Shown: positions 1 through 8,484 of the stretch, piece by piece | Layout of the letters: each line of letters opens with the position of its first letter | Position numbering within the stretch: position 1 is the stretch's first letter | From: Deltaproteobacteria bacterium | GTDB lineage: Bacteria > Desulfobacterota > Desulfobacteria > Desulfobacterales > SpSt-501 | NCBI GenBank assembly: GCA_016219005.1 | Contig: JACRCN010000101.1 | Location: 1-64,000 of the forward strand | DNA: 64,000 bases | Reading direction: 5' to 3' | Notes under the pieces: generated by a model | Told to the model about the DNA's origin: nothing | What the model saw: only the letters and a program-made list of their open reading frames with translations | Databases searched by the model: none | Translations under genes and position numbers: made by a program

Positions 1-141
1 AGCATTCCATCGGAGCGTTCCAGGGCGAAGATTATGGATGGGTTCCGCTCCATCTCCCTTGCCCAGGTCAAGTGGTCCACGCCGATCTGTGTCAATGGAG
101 CCCTCCACTTTGCCACCGGCTTAAAACATTTGGTTGTTTAG
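1..141. other. Window-edge segment, possible IS21-type insertion-sequence end
   Basis: No convincing gene. One plus-strand frame is open from the window edge to a TAG at 139-141, but its translation resembles nothing I know. On the minus strand, motifs of the TGGAGGGCTCCATTGACA and GTGGACCACTTGACC type recall the ends that follow istB in some IS21-family elements. A transposon end that continues outside the window is therefore possible. This rests on resemblance only; no transposase is visible. Confidence 0.2.
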
Positions 142-213
142 CAGGGTAGAGGTTAAGTACCGCGCCGGGGCCATAATGGATCGTGGAGAAAATACCCTAT
201 AAGGAGAATCCAC

Positions 214-564
214 ATGACAGCTCGACAAGAGGTTTACAAGAATGGAATAGGGCTTGTTTGTCGATACAGCGGTATTCAGATGCGTTTGGAAGCCGTCGCC
301 CGGAAAATAGCAAGCCTCCAGGAATTTCTCGCAAAAAGGTGCAATGATGCGAGGGTTGCAACGGCCGTCTGTCGGAAGAAATCGGGACCCCAATGCGTAT
401 TCGAAATCATACAAGAGTCGGAGAAAGGTGTTGATCCTTTGTATATAAAACAGGTGACAGGCTTCAAGGAGCAAAAGATCGCTAAAATTCTTTATAAATT
501 GTTCAAATACGGGGAGATAAGGATCGAACCCGGTGGACTCTACGTTGCAGTTGCCGGTCGATGA
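214..564 (+). CDS. Small protein of unknown function with a C-terminal winged-helix-like segment
   Basis: I do not recognise the family. The 116-residue product has a basic N-terminal half, then a helix-turn-helix-like stretch (about residues 73-95, DPLYIKQVTGFKEQKIAKIL) and a beta-wing-like end (EIRIEPGGLYV). This resembles a winged-helix DNA-binding domain, so a small regulator is possible. The start is well supported: AAGGAG lies at 201-206, 7 bases before the ATG. The gene stands alone between a possible IS end and tRNA-Gln. A longer minus-strand frame over the same DNA (121-681) has no ribosome binding site and a composition typical of a shadow. Confidence 0.6.
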   Translation: MTARQEVYKNGIGLVCRYSGIQMRLEAVARKIASLQEFLAKRCNDARVATAVCRKKSGPQCVFEIIQESEKGVDPLYIKQVTGFKEQKIAKILYKLFKYGEIRIEPGGLYVAVAGR

Positions 565-743
565 GGCCATGGAAGCATTGCGAAATGCCGGGTCCGGGTA
601 AAGGGCCGGCTCCGATTCATGTGCATTCGACCCCTGCATTGCCTGCGCCGCGCACGTCATCGAACCGCAGGAAGATTGCACTTCTTATACAATCAGGGCT
701 GAATAGATCCGGTTCCATGACCTTCCCGGCCGGTTCAATACGA

Positions 744-777
744 AAAAAGGGCTGACGGTATTCCGTCAGCCCTTTTT
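744..777. terminator. Bidirectional intrinsic terminator
   Basis: A perfect 15-bp stem (AAAAAGGGCTGACGG, loop TATT, CCGTCAGCCCTTTTT) with A/T runs on both sides. It can end transcription from the small plus-strand gene and from the minus-strand tRNA-Gln. Confidence 0.9.
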
Positions 778-785
778 GGCGTGGT

Positions 786-859
786 TGGCTGAGGGACTAG
801 GATTCGAACCTAGGTTAACGGGGCCAGAACCCGTCGTCCTGCCGCTAGACGATCCCTCA
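786..859 (-). tRNA. tRNA-Gln, anticodon CUG
   Basis: A 74-nt cloverleaf on the minus strand. The acceptor stem TGAGGGA pairs with TCCCTCA, followed by discriminator G and an encoded CCA. The anticodon stem ACGGG/CCCGT closes the loop TTCTGGC, so the anticodon is CTG and it reads CAG. The T arm contains GGTTCGAATCC. It is bounded by its own promoter upstream and a strong terminator downstream, so it is a single-tRNA transcription unit. The glutamyl-tRNA synthetase gene lies just upstream on the same strand. Confidence 0.97.
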
Positions 860-871
860 GTGAATTATGAT

Positions 872-900
872 AAAATAACCGACGCTGTTTTTAGAGTCAA
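872..900 (-). promoter_or_regulatory. Sigma-70-type promoter of tRNA-Gln
   Basis: On the minus strand, TTGACT (895-900) and TATTTT (872-877) are separated by 17 bp. The -10 box ends 12 bp before the first tRNA base, which fits a very short 5' leader as is usual for tRNA genes. Confidence 0.65.
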
Positions 901-1026
901 GTCTATTTTGAGTTCAAGCCTTGGAAGTTACAGCGGGTGCCTGCGCCGATGCGGAAATTCGTTGACGCGTGAGCAGATACAAAGCGTTCCGGCGGGTTCA
1001 TGATGATATGTCACTAATGAACCCGA

Positions 1027-2436
1027 TCAGGCAATCCCCTTCTGTTCTATATACGCCATCGCCTTGCGCAGCCGCGCGAGAACGCGTTCTTTTCCGATGA
1101 TGGCGGTGATCTCGAAAATGCCCGGGCTGGCCGTCCGGCCGCTCAAGGCGACACGCACGGGCTGAGCGATTTTGCCGAGCTTCAGGCCGGTCTCCTCTGC
1201 CACGGCCTTGAATACGGCCTCTATGCTCGGCTCCGAGTAGTCCTCGAGGGCCTCGAGCCTGGCGGTCACGGACTGGAGCGGCGCCAGGGCTTCGACCGTC
1301 AGGACCTTGCGGGCGGCATCTTCCTCGTAGACGATCTCCTCCTGATAGTAGAAGAGGGCGCTCTGCGCCATTTCCAGCAGGGTTTTGCTGCGGGCCTTCA
1401 GGGTGGCAATGACCTTCTCGGTTTTCGGGTCGCCCTCGATGTCGACGCCCGTCTCGCGCAGGAACGGCGCCAGGGGCTCGACCAGCCGGGCCGCGGGGGC
1501 GGCCTTGATGTGATCGGCGTTCAGGGCCAGGAGCTTTTCCATGTCGAAGACGCCGGCGGCGCGGCCGATATTCTCCAGGTTGAACACCTCGATCAACTCA
1601 TCCTTGGTGAAGAACTCCTGGTCGCCGTGGGACCATCCCAGCCGCACCAGGTAGTTGATCAGGGTCTCCGGCAAAAAACCCATGTCGCGGTAGGCGGTGA
1701 CCGAGGTGGCGCCGTGGCGCTTGCTCAGGCGGGCGCGGTCCCGGCCGAGCACCATGGGTACATGGCCGAACAGGGGCAGAGGGCAGCCGAAGGCCTTGTA
1801 GAGCTGGATCTGCTTGGGGGTGTTCATCACGTGGTCGTCGCCGCGGATGATGGTGTTGACCCCCATGGTGATATCGTCCACCACCACCGCGAGGTTGTAG
1901 GTGGGGCTGCCGTCGCTGCGGCATATGACAAAGTCGTCCAGCTCATCGTTCCGGAAAACGATGTTGCCCTTGACGACATCTTCCAGCACGGTGGTGCCGG
2001 CAAGCGGGGCCTTGAAGCGCACCACCGCCGTGTCGCCGGGGGGCAGGTTCTTGGTGCGGCAGGTCCCGTCATACTTCGGTTTGCCGCCGGTGGCCAAGGC
2101 CTTCTGGCGCATCTGCTCAACCTGCGCAGGCGAGCAGGTGCAGTAATAGGCGTGGCCTGTGTCCAGCAGTTTCTGGATGTGCTCCCGGTAGACCGGGAAG
2201 CGCCGGGTCTGGTAGTAGGGCCCGTCGTCCCAGTCCAGGCCGAGCCACTCCAGGGCTTCGAAGATGGCATCGACCGAGGCCTGGGTCGAGCGTGCCGTGT
2301 CCGTGTCTTCAATGCGCAGGACGAACTTGCCTTTCATGCGGCGGGCGTAAAGCCAGTTGAACAGGGCCGTCCGTGCCCCGCCGACGTGCAGATAGCCCGT
2401 CGGGCTCGGGGGAAAGCGTGTCACGACGTGTGTCAT
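1027..2436 (-). CDS. gltX: Glutamyl-tRNA synthetase
   Basis: Cytoplasmic class I aminoacyl-tRNA synthetase that charges tRNA-Glu; in species with a GatCAB amidotransferase it may also charge tRNA-Gln. The 469-residue length is normal. The N-terminal Rossmann fold carries the HIGH-type signature in PPSPTGYLHVGG (residues 9-20) and the KMSKS-type loop is RLSKRHGA in the middle. The C-terminal third is the helical anticodon-binding region. The start follows GGAGATTCC. Position next to tRNA-Gln suggests that a non-discriminating enzyme is possible, but the sequence alone does not decide this. The gene is divergent from the rpmF-fab operon. Confidence 0.95.
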   Translation of the reverse strand: MTHVVTRFPPSPTGYLHVGGARTALFNWLYARRMKGKFVLRIEDTDTARSTQASVDAIFEALEWLGLDWDDGPYYQTRRFPVYREHIQKLLDTGHAYYCTCSPAQVEQMRQKALATGGKPKYDGTCRTKNLPPGDTAVVRFKAPLAGTTVLEDVVKGNIVFRNDELDDFVICRSDGSPTYNLAVVVDDITMGVNTIIRGDDHVMNTPKQIQLYKAFGCPLPLFGHVPMVLGRDRARLSKRHGATSVTAYRDMGFLPETLINYLVRLGWSHGDQEFFTKDELIEVFNLENIGRAAGVFDMEKLLALNADHIKAAPAARLVEPLAPFLRETGVDIEGDPKTEKVIATLKARSKTLLEMAQSALFYYQEEIVYEEDAARKVLTVEALAPLQSVTARLEALEDYSEPSIEAVFKAVAEETGLKLGKIAQPVRVALSGRTASPGIFEITAIIGKERVLARLRKAMAYIEQKGIA

Positions 2437-2844
2437 GGAATCTCCTTTGAGCGCCGATCACCGTTATGGATTGCTAATATATTGCTATAATATAAGGCAA
2501 TTTCAGCGCCTGTCCGCTCGCCGCAGCAACCGCCGGACCGGCCGGCGCGGCCGCAAGGACCTCCGGCATGCTTTTTCCGCCACGTCGCCGTAAAAAAACA
2601 AGCCGGACGCTCTTGGCCATAAACATTTTATAAAATCAAATAGTTATATCAAAATTCGGCTGCGGCCGGGTTTTGCGGTAGTTCCATAACACAGAAAGCG
2701 ATCCGGTACAAGCGCCGGCGGCAGGCATTGTTTTTTCAAAAAAGCTTGACAACCCCCGGGATTTGAATTACTAATCTGCGAATTTGAAATTAGGAAGACT
2801 TTAAGTGGTTAATTATTATAACTCAAATAGTTAGGAGATTGCTA
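2437..2844. other. Divergent intergenic region gltX / rpmF
   Basis: About 400 bp without an ORF. The gltX side (2465-2505) is a run of TATA-rich sequence and probably holds the gltX promoter, although I cannot pick a clear -35/-10 pair. A GC-rich stretch follows, and the rpmF side holds the promoter listed separately. I see no recognisable structured RNA. Confidence 0.5.
2746..2774 (+). promoter_or_regulatory. Sigma-70 promoter for rpmF-fab operon
   Basis: A perfect -35 TTGACA (2746-2751) and TACTAA (2769-2774) separated by 17 bp. They sit about 70 bp before rpmF and leave a short AT-rich leader. It is the best consensus promoter in the first 10 kb. Confidence 0.7.
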
Positions 2845-3027
2845 ATGGGTCTACCCAAGCGAAGAACGTCCAAGTCCCGGCGGGACAAGCGCAGAACCGG
2901 CAAGCGCTTGTCGGCCCCCTCCCTGTCAACCTGCCCCGACTGCGGGGAGCCGGCCCTTCCCCACCACGCCTGTCCCAGTTGCGGTTCTTACAAAGGCCGC
3001 CAAGTGACCAGCGTCACAGAAGAATGA
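2845..3027 (+). CDS. rpmF: 50S ribosomal protein L32
   Basis: A 60-residue zinc-ribbon ribosomal protein. The basic N-terminus MGLPKRRTSKSRRDKRR is followed by two CxxC pairs (CPDC and CPSC) that bind zinc. The ATG at 2845 is preceded by TAGGAG; a TTG two codons earlier is less likely. L32 heads many fatty-acid synthesis operons. The usual upstream yceD-like gene and downstream plsX, fabH and fabD are missing here. Confidence 0.95.
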   Translation: MGLPKRRTSKSRRDKRRTGKRLSAPSLSTCPDCGEPALPHHACPSCGSYKGRQVTSVTEE

Positions 3028-3061
3028 TGCCAACCCGCTTGTTTGAGGAAGGTCGTTGCAT

Positions 3062-4729
3062 ATGAATTCCCAAGGCGTTTCCCCCGACCGGACGCTGGCC
3101 GGGCTGGACGCCGAGTCCCGGCAGATGGTTCTGGACACGGTGGCCCAGCTGAAAAAACGGCTGTTGACCAAGGAAAAAATTCTCGAGTTCGACCGCAAGG
3201 AAATCTTCCCGGAGGAAGCCATCCGGGAAATGCTGGGCCCCGAGATCGGCTTGCAGTTGCTGATGATCCCGGAGGCTTACGGCGGCCTGGGCGGTGGGGC
3301 GCGGGACAGTTGCGTGGTGACAAGGGAGATGGCCAAAATCTGCCTGGGGATCACCACCGCCTTCTTCGCCATCCAGTTGGGGGCCGACCCCATAATGGTC
3401 GGCGCCACCGAGGAGCAGAAAAAGAAGTGGCTCGGCAAGATCGCCGCCGGCGAGGCGCTCGTGGCTTACGCGGTCACCGAGCCCGACGCGGGCAGCAACG
3501 TCGCCGCCCTCAAGACCAAGGCCGACCCCGTGACCGACGGTTCCGGCAGGATCACCGGCTACCGCATCAACGGCGCCAAGCAGTTCATCTCGACCGGGGG
3601 CTACGCGGATTTCATCACCGTTCTTGCCATCGCGCCGGAGGGCCCCACCTTTTTCATCGTGGAAAAGGGGACCCCCGGCTACCAGCGCGGTAAGGGCGAA
3701 GAAAAGCACGGGATCCGCGACTCCAACACCTCGCCCTTGACCTTCAACGACGCCTTTGTGCCGGTGGAGAACCTGATCGGCGGGGTGCCCGGACAGGGGC
3801 TGAAGCAGGCCAACGAGGTTTTCGGCTACACCCGGCTGATGGTGGCCGCCATGGGATTGGGCGCCGGGGAGTCCGCGCTCGAAATTGCGGTCGCCTACGC
3901 CAAGGAGCGCATCCAGTTCAAGACGCCGCTCTCCGAGAAGCAGGGATACGCCCACAAGCTGATCGTACCGAACGTGGTGCGCCTCGCGGCGGCCGAGGCC
4001 TATATCGACGAGGTGGCCGAGCGTCTCGATGCCGGGGAAAAAGACCTGGAGGTCGAGGGCTCCATCGCCAAGTTCTATGCCACGGAAGCAGGCAACCGCG
4101 CGGCGGAGGACAGCATTCAAGCGCTGGGCGGCTACGGGTACATCACCGAGTACAGGGTCGAAAAAATCAAGCGCGACGTGCGCATCACCACCATTTACGA
4201 GGGCACCAGCGAAATCCAGCAGAACATCATCAGCACCTTCCGCTGGAAGAAGTCCCGCAAAACCAAGGGGGAATTTTACGGCGCCATGGCGGCCGAGATG
4301 GAGCATTTGGCCGAGGCGCTCCCTGACTGCGGCAGCCGTTACGCCGGGTTGGCCGCGCGCGCGCTCAACCACATGATCGCTTTTGCCGACACCCGGCGTC
4401 TGACCCGGCAGCAGATCATCATGTTCGACCTGGCCGACATGATGATCCACGTCGAAATCGGCGCGGCCACCGCCCGCAGGGCGGCGGCCCTGGCCCCGGC
4501 CGGCGGCCCTCCGGCGGAGCGGGCGGCACTCGTCTCCCGGCTGTTCGCCGATGCGATGTGTCAGGTCTTCACCCGCAACATCCCGCGCATCCTGACCGGA
4601 ACGGGCGAGATCGAGCCGGCAACGGTTGCCGAATCGCTGGCGAAGACGAAGTACCACGAGTTTGGCGGCGGTTGCCGGAACGTGGTCAAGGATATGGATC
4701 GGCTCGCCGACATGGTTTTCGGGCGATGA
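3062..4729 (+). CDS. Acyl-CoA dehydrogenase family flavoprotein with C-terminal extension
   Basis: An FAD enzyme that forms or reduces a 2,3 double bond in acyl thioesters. The 555-residue product has the three-part ACAD fold in about residues 1-400: the flavin-contact motif YAVTEPDAGSN, the GGYGYITEYRVE segment, and the catalytic base Glu380 in IYEGTSEIQ. About 150 extra helical residues follow, as in long ACADs of anaerobes. The start is ATG 3062 after GAGGAAGG. It lies between rpmF and fabG, where plsX, fabH and fabD are normally found. That context suggests a role in fatty-acid synthesis, for instance as an enoyl-thioester reductase. This is inference; beta-oxidation or a branched-acyl substrate remains possible. 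Confidence 0.88.
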   Translation: MNSQGVSPDRTLAGLDAESRQMVLDTVAQLKKRLLTKEKILEFDRKEIFPEEAIREMLGPEIGLQLLMIPEAYGGLGGGARDSCVVTREMAKICLGITTAFFAIQLGADPIMVGATEEQKKKWLGKIAAGEALVAYAVTEPDAGSNVAALKTKADPVTDGSGRITGYRINGAKQFISTGGYADFITVLAIAPEGPTFFIVEKGTPGYQRGKGEEKHGIRDSNTSPLTFNDAFVPVENLIGGVPGQGLKQANEVFGYTRLMVAAMGLGAGESALEIAVAYAKERIQFKTPLSEKQGYAHKLIVPNVVRLAAAEAYIDEVAERLDAGEKDLEVEGSIAKFYATEAGNRAAEDSIQALGGYGYITEYRVEKIKRDVRITTIYEGTSEIQQNIISTFRWKKSRKTKGEFYGAMAAEMEHLAEALPDCGSRYAGLAARALNHMIAFADTRRLTRQQIIMFDLADMMIHVEIGAATARRAAALAPAGGPPAERAALVSRLFADAMCQVFTRNIPRILTGTGEIEPATVAESLAKTKYHEFGGGCRNVVKDMDRLADMVFGR

Positions 4730-4755
4730 ATTAGTTTTCGCCGAAGGAGAAAATA

Positions 4756-5487
4756 ATGCGGTTCAAAGACAAAGTCGTGATGGTCACGGGCGGGGCGGCC
4801 GGTATCGGCCGGGTGACGGCCGAGGCGTTTGCCCAGGAGGGCGCCAAACTGGCGATCTGTGACGTCAACCCGGAGGCCGGCGAGGCCGCCGCCAAGGCGC
4901 TCGGGCCGGAGGCCTCGTTCCAGAAGGTGGACGTGTCGAACGAAACCGCCGTGGCCGAGTGGGTAGGTCAGGTAGCCGCGCGCTACGGCCGGATCGACGT
5001 CCTGGTGAACAACGCCGGCATCACGCGCGACGCTCTGCTCCTGCGCATGAAGGAATCGGACTGGGACCTCGTGATGGCTATCAACCTCAAGGGCGCTTTC
5101 CTGTGCACCAAGGCAGTGGTCCGGGTCATGGCCCAGCAGCGCGCAGGAAGGATCGTCAACGTGGCCTCGGTGGTCGGGGTCGTCGGCAACGTCGGTCAGG
5201 CCAACTACGTGGCTTCAAAGGCGGGGCTGATCGGACTGACCAAAACGGTCGCCCGCGAGTTCGCGGCCCGCGGCGTCACCGTCAACGCGGTGGCCCCCGG
5301 TTTCATCGAAACTCAGATGACCGCGGTGCTGAGCGACAAGGTCAAGGAGCTGTTCCTGGCCCAGATCCCGCTCGGCCGGGCGGGATCCCCCGCCGACGTG
5401 GCCGCGGCGGTGACGTTCCTCGCCTCCGATCAGGCGGCCTACCTCACCGGTCAGGTCATCCACGTGAGCGGCGGGATGTATATGTGA
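4756..5487 (+). CDS. fabG: 3-oxoacyl-ACP reductase
   Basis: A short-chain dehydrogenase that reduces 3-oxoacyl-ACP with NADPH in the elongation cycle. The 243-residue product shows the cofactor motif TGGAAGIG near residue 10, NNAG, and the catalytic triad Ser138, Tyr151 and Lys155. The C-terminus VIHVSGGMYM is typical of FabG. The ribosome binding site GAAGGAGA precedes ATG 4756, 26 bp after the acyl-CoA dehydrogenase. Its position just before acpP and fabF supports the assignment over other SDR roles. Confidence 0.93.
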   Translation: MRFKDKVVMVTGGAAGIGRVTAEAFAQEGAKLAICDVNPEAGEAAAKALGPEASFQKVDVSNETAVAEWVGQVAARYGRIDVLVNNAGITRDALLLRMKESDWDLVMAINLKGAFLCTKAVVRVMAQQRAGRIVNVASVVGVVGNVGQANYVASKAGLIGLTKTVAREFAARGVTVNAVAPGFIETQMTAVLSDKVKELFLAQIPLGRAGSPADVAAAVTFLASDQAAYLTGQVIHVSGGMYM

Positions 5488-5488
5488 T

Positions 5489-5512
5489 GAAGCTGGAAGC
5501 TCGAAGCTGAAG
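5489..5512 (+). repeat. Degenerate GAAGCT-type dispersed repeat
   Basis: AGCTGGAAGCTCGAAGCTGAAGG, followed by two AACCCTAA units at 5520-5537, fills the fabG-acpP gap. Related purine-rich AGCT/GAAGC strings lie in many other gaps of this window: 9584, 9955, 15606, 15876, 34209, 57941 and 58041. Confidence 0.6.
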
Positions 5513-5585
5513 GTAAAATCAAACCCTAAACCCTAAACGCACCATCAACCCAGCACGAATCAAACGAGCGCATGGAGGAATAAAC

Positions 5586-5822
5586 ATGTCGGAAAGCATC
5601 GAAGACAAAGTCAAGAAGATCATTGCCGAGAAACTGAGCGTGGACCTGGCGGAAGTCAAACCGGAAGCCTCTTTTGTGGACGACTTGGGCGCGGACTCCC
5701 TCGACCTGGTCGAGCTCATCATGTCCATGGAAGAGGAGTTCGGCGTTGAGATCTCCGACGAGGATGCGGAGAAGATTGTCACCGTGAAGGACGCGATCAG
5801 CTACGTCGGCACTAAAAAGTAG
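5586..5822 (+). CDS. acpP: Acyl carrier protein
   Basis: A 78-residue acidic four-helix carrier. The 4'-phosphopantetheine attachment site is Ser38 in GADSLDLVE. The start follows ATGGAGGAATAAAC. It lies between fabG and fabF, the standard order in fatty-acid synthesis operons. Confidence 0.97.
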   Translation: MSESIEDKVKKIIAEKLSVDLAEVKPEASFVDDLGADSLDLVELIMSMEEEFGVEISDEDAEKIVTVKDAISYVGTKK

Positions 5823-5854
5823 GCCGGTTCCGAGCGATGCATAAAGGAGGCCAT

Positions 5855-7105
5855 TTGGATAGGCGGGTTGTTATCACGGGTCTGGGCCTGGTATGCCCGG
5901 TGGGCATCGGGGTGAGGGAAAGCTGGGCCGCGCTGTGCGCCGGAAAGTCCGGCGTGGGGCGGATTTCGCGGTTCGATGCCAGTCGCTTCGAGACCCAGAT
6001 CGCGGCGGAAGTCAAAGGGTTCAATCCCGAAGACTGGATGAGCAAGAAAGAGGCCAAGCGGTTTGAGCCTTTCATCTCCTATGCCGTGGCGGGGACCCGG
6101 ATGGCGCTGGACGACTCGGGGCTCAGGATCAGCGACGAGAATGCCAGCCGGGTGGGAGTGATCACCGGTTGCGGCCTGGGCGGCCTGCGGTTCATGGAAG
6201 ACACCATTTTCCAGCTGAGGCAAAACGGCCCCAAGCGCGTGAGCCCATTCTTTATTCCGCTGATGATCGGCAACATGGCCCCCGGGATGATTTCGATCAT
6301 GTTCGGCGCCAAGGGCCCCAACTTGTCCATTGCCACGGCCTGCGCGGCTGGAACCCACGCCGTGGGGGATTCGTTCAAGCTCATCCTGGAAGGCCGGGTG
6401 GACGCCATGATCACCGGCGGGACCGAGGCCGTGATTTCGCCTAGCTGCATTGCCGGGTTCAATGCCATGAAGGCCCTTTCCACCCGTAACGCGGAGCCGG
6501 AGCGGGCCTCGCGGCCGTTTGAGCGCGACCGGGACGGTTTTGTTCCAGGCGAGGGGGCCGGGATCCTGATCCTGGAGGAGCTCGAACACGCCCGGCAGCG
6601 CGGGGCCAGGATCTACGCCGAGATGGTCGGCTACGGGCTCACCGGCGACGGGTATCACATGACCTCGCCACCGCCGGACGGAAGCGGCGCGGCCCGCTGC
6701 ATGCAGATGGCCCTGGATGATGCCGGGGTTCGATACGACCAGGTGAACTACATCAACGCCCACGGCACCTCCACCGAGCTGAACGACCTCTACGAGACCC
6801 GGGCCATCAAAACCGTTTTCAAGGAGCACTCCCGCAAGGTTCCGATCAGCTCGACCAAATCCATGACCGGACACCTGTTGGGCGGCGCCGGCGGCGTCGA
6901 GACCGTTTTTTCGACGCTGGCGGTTCACGACGACATCATGCCGCCCACGATCAACTACGAAAACCCAGCCGAGGAACTGGACCTGGACTACATTCCGAAC
7001 ACGGCCCGCAAGGCCACGGTCAACTACGCCATGTCCAACTCCTTCGGTTTCGGCGGCACCAACGCGTCGCTGCTCCTTAAAAAATATAAGGAGACGAAAG
7101 TTTAA
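5855..7105 (+). CDS. fabF: 3-oxoacyl-ACP synthase II
   Basis: The condensing enzyme that elongates acyl-ACP with malonyl-ACP. The 416-residue product shows the thiolase fold with nucleophile Cys163 in ATACAAGTH, the first His in NAHGTSTELND, and the second in KSMTGHLLGGAGG. I chose TTG 5855 because AAAGGAGG (5843-5850) stands just before it, and because this start puts the nucleophile at residue 163, as in E. coli FabF. The upstream in-frame ATG at 5837 would place the ribosome binding site inside the gene. It is the last gene of the rpmF-fab operon. Confidence 0.93.
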   Translation: MDRRVVITGLGLVCPVGIGVRESWAALCAGKSGVGRISRFDASRFETQIAAEVKGFNPEDWMSKKEAKRFEPFISYAVAGTRMALDDSGLRISDENASRVGVITGCGLGGLRFMEDTIFQLRQNGPKRVSPFFIPLMIGNMAPGMISIMFGAKGPNLSIATACAAGTHAVGDSFKLILEGRVDAMITGGTEAVISPSCIAGFNAMKALSTRNAEPERASRPFERDRDGFVPGEGAGILILEELEHARQRGARIYAEMVGYGLTGDGYHMTSPPPDGSGAARCMQMALDDAGVRYDQVNYINAHGTSTELNDLYETRAIKTVFKEHSRKVPISSTKSMTGHLLGGAGGVETVFSTLAVHDDIMPPTINYENPAEELDLDYIPNTARKATVNYAMSNSFGFGGTNASLLLKKYKETKV

Positions 7106-7141
7106 AGCGGAAAGCCCAAATAAATGACGCAAGGCATTGGC

Positions 7142-7207
7142 CGAAGAGCATCGTGCTGAGAGCAAGGGGCTTCGAAATTTTCCCTCTGCCATGCGAGGTG
7201 CTCTTCG
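7142..7207 (+). terminator. Possible long-stem terminator after fabF, in the fabF-deaminase gap
   Basis: CGAAGAGCA (7142-7150) pairs perfectly with TGCTCTTCG (7199-7207), and GTGTTTTTGG follows. The inner part is only weakly paired. The gap 7106-7377 otherwise holds an AT-rich stretch (7280-7330) with a TATACT hexamer that could belong to a promoter for the next gene. Confidence 0.35.
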
Positions 7208-7377
7208 TGTTTTTGGCACGGTCTTGTCCCGCTGCCTTCGGGTCTCGGATAAAACTTTTCTCTTGCGGTAGCTCGAGTTGCCGTATACTATATCTGGATA
7301 TGCCCATATTATCTTTATTGAAATCCTCCTTTTCACATAATTTGAAACGCAACATGCAACCCGGTTTCGTTTGACAT

Positions 7378-7917
7378 ATGCAAAGCGGTAGCCGCCCCTC
7401 CTGGGAAACCTATTTCATGGACATCTCGTCCCTGGTGGCCAAACGCGCAACCTGCCTGCGGCGTGCGGTGGGGGCCGTGATCGTCAAGGACAAGCGCATC
7501 CTGGCCACCGGCTACAACGGGGCACCGTCCGGAGTCCGGCACTGTGCCGATGTCGGCTGCCTGCGGGAAAGGCTCAAGGTCCAATCCGGAATGCGCCACG
7601 AGCTCTGCCGTGGCATCCACGCGGAACAGAACGCCATCATCCAGGCGGCCTTGCACGGGGTATCGGTGAAAGGTGCCGACCTTTTTTGCACCAACCAGCC
7701 CTGTTCCATCTGTGCCAAAATGATCATCAATGCCGGAATCGCCAGGATCTACTACCGTTCCGGGTATGCGGACGAACTGGCGCGGGACATGCTCGCGGAA
7801 GCGCGCATCGACATGATCCAGATCCTCGCCTCCGAGTCCGATGAAAAGCTCGAAGGGCAACGTTCGGCGGGGGAGAGCAGCAACGAATCCATCCATTCAG
7901 GCGGTGGAGGGGGATGA
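7378..7917 (+). CDS. Deoxycytidylate (dCMP) deaminase family protein
   Basis: A zinc hydrolase that converts dCMP to dUMP, feeding thymidylate synthesis. The 179-residue product has the cytidine-deaminase zinc signature: HAEQN, with the catalytic Glu, and PCSICAK. It also has the extra N-terminal segment with [12 protein letters not shown], typical of the dCMP deaminase/ComEB type. The acidic C-terminal tail ends in a glycine run. It sits 3 bp before nrdR, so nucleotide-pool genes are grouped. A ribosome binding site before ATG 7378 is not obvious. Confidence 0.88.
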   Translation: MQSGSRPSWETYFMDISSLVAKRATCLRRAVGAVIVKDKRILATGYNGAPSGVRHCADVGCLRERLKVQSGMRHELCRGIHAEQNAIIQAALHGVSVKGADLFCTNQPCSICAKMIINAGIARIYYRSGYADELARDMLAEARIDMIQILASESDEKLEGQRSAGESSNESIHSGGGGG

Positions 7918-7920
7918 GGA

Positions 7921-8424
7921 ATGAAGTGCCCATACTGCAGTGAGATCGAAAACAAGGTGATCGACTCCAGGTTGAGCAAGGATGCCAGCGTCATCCGCCG
8001 CCGCCGCGAATGTTTGACGTGCAACCGGAGGTTCACGACCTACGAGCACATCGAAGAAATCCCGATCATGATTATGAAGAAGGACGGGCGGCGCGAGCTT
8101 TTCAGCCGCGAGAAGGTGCGTTCGGGCATGCTGAAGGCCTGTGAGAAGCGCAACATCAGCATGAACAGCATCGAGGAGTTCATCGACGAGATGGAGCGGG
8201 ACCTGCGCGAGTCCGAAGAGAAGGAGATCCCGGCTTCGGTGGTCGGCGAAAAGATCATGGCAAAGCTTCACGAACTGGACGACGTGGCCTACGTGCGGTT
8301 TGCCTCGGTCTATCGGGAATTCAAGGATGTCAACGATTTCGTGGCCGAGTTGAAGAAGCTGCTGAGCTCCGAGAAAGCCGGCAAGGCGGCGACCCCGGGA
8401 GATGAGCTGAAATCTCAAAGCTGA
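7921..8424 (+). CDS. nrdR: Transcriptional repressor NrdR
   Basis: A zinc-ribbon plus ATP-cone regulator of ribonucleotide reductase genes. The 167-residue product has the zinc ribbon MKCPYC...CLTCNRRF (residues 1-36) and the ATP-cone domain from about residue 49 (KKDGRRELFSREKVRSG). It overlaps functionally with the deaminase in front, and nrdR-ribD linkage is common in bacteria. The last codons run into an AGCTGAAATCTCAAAGCTGAAA string that resembles the dispersed repeat of this window. Confidence 0.96.
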   Translation: MKCPYCSEIENKVIDSRLSKDASVIRRRRECLTCNRRFTTYEHIEEIPIMIMKKDGRRELFSREKVRSGMLKACEKRNISMNSIEEFIDEMERDLRESEEKEIPASVVGEKIMAKLHELDDVAYVRFASVYREFKDVNDFVAELKKLLSSEKAGKAATPGDELKSQS

Positions 8425-8484
8425 AAATCCATTGCCCGCATTCACCCCGGTCGCTTTTCCCGGTCAGCGTTTTGAACTGAATCC

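Noticed and set aside
121-681. Minus-strand 186-residue frame over the first small gene
   Set aside because: The plus-strand gene has a good ribosome binding site and a winged-helix-like end; the minus frame has neither.
3014-4657. Long open frame on the minus strand opposite the acyl-CoA dehydrogenase
   Set aside because: It has no ribosome binding site or recognisable motif. It is the usual antisense shadow of a GC-rich gene, as are the frames opposite fdhA (55418-57994), proS, ribBA and the GcvT-SHMT fusion.
5520-5540. Telomere-like CCCTAA repeats
   Set aside because: Only two units occur within a bacterial operon gap; they are best seen as part of the dispersed repeat material.
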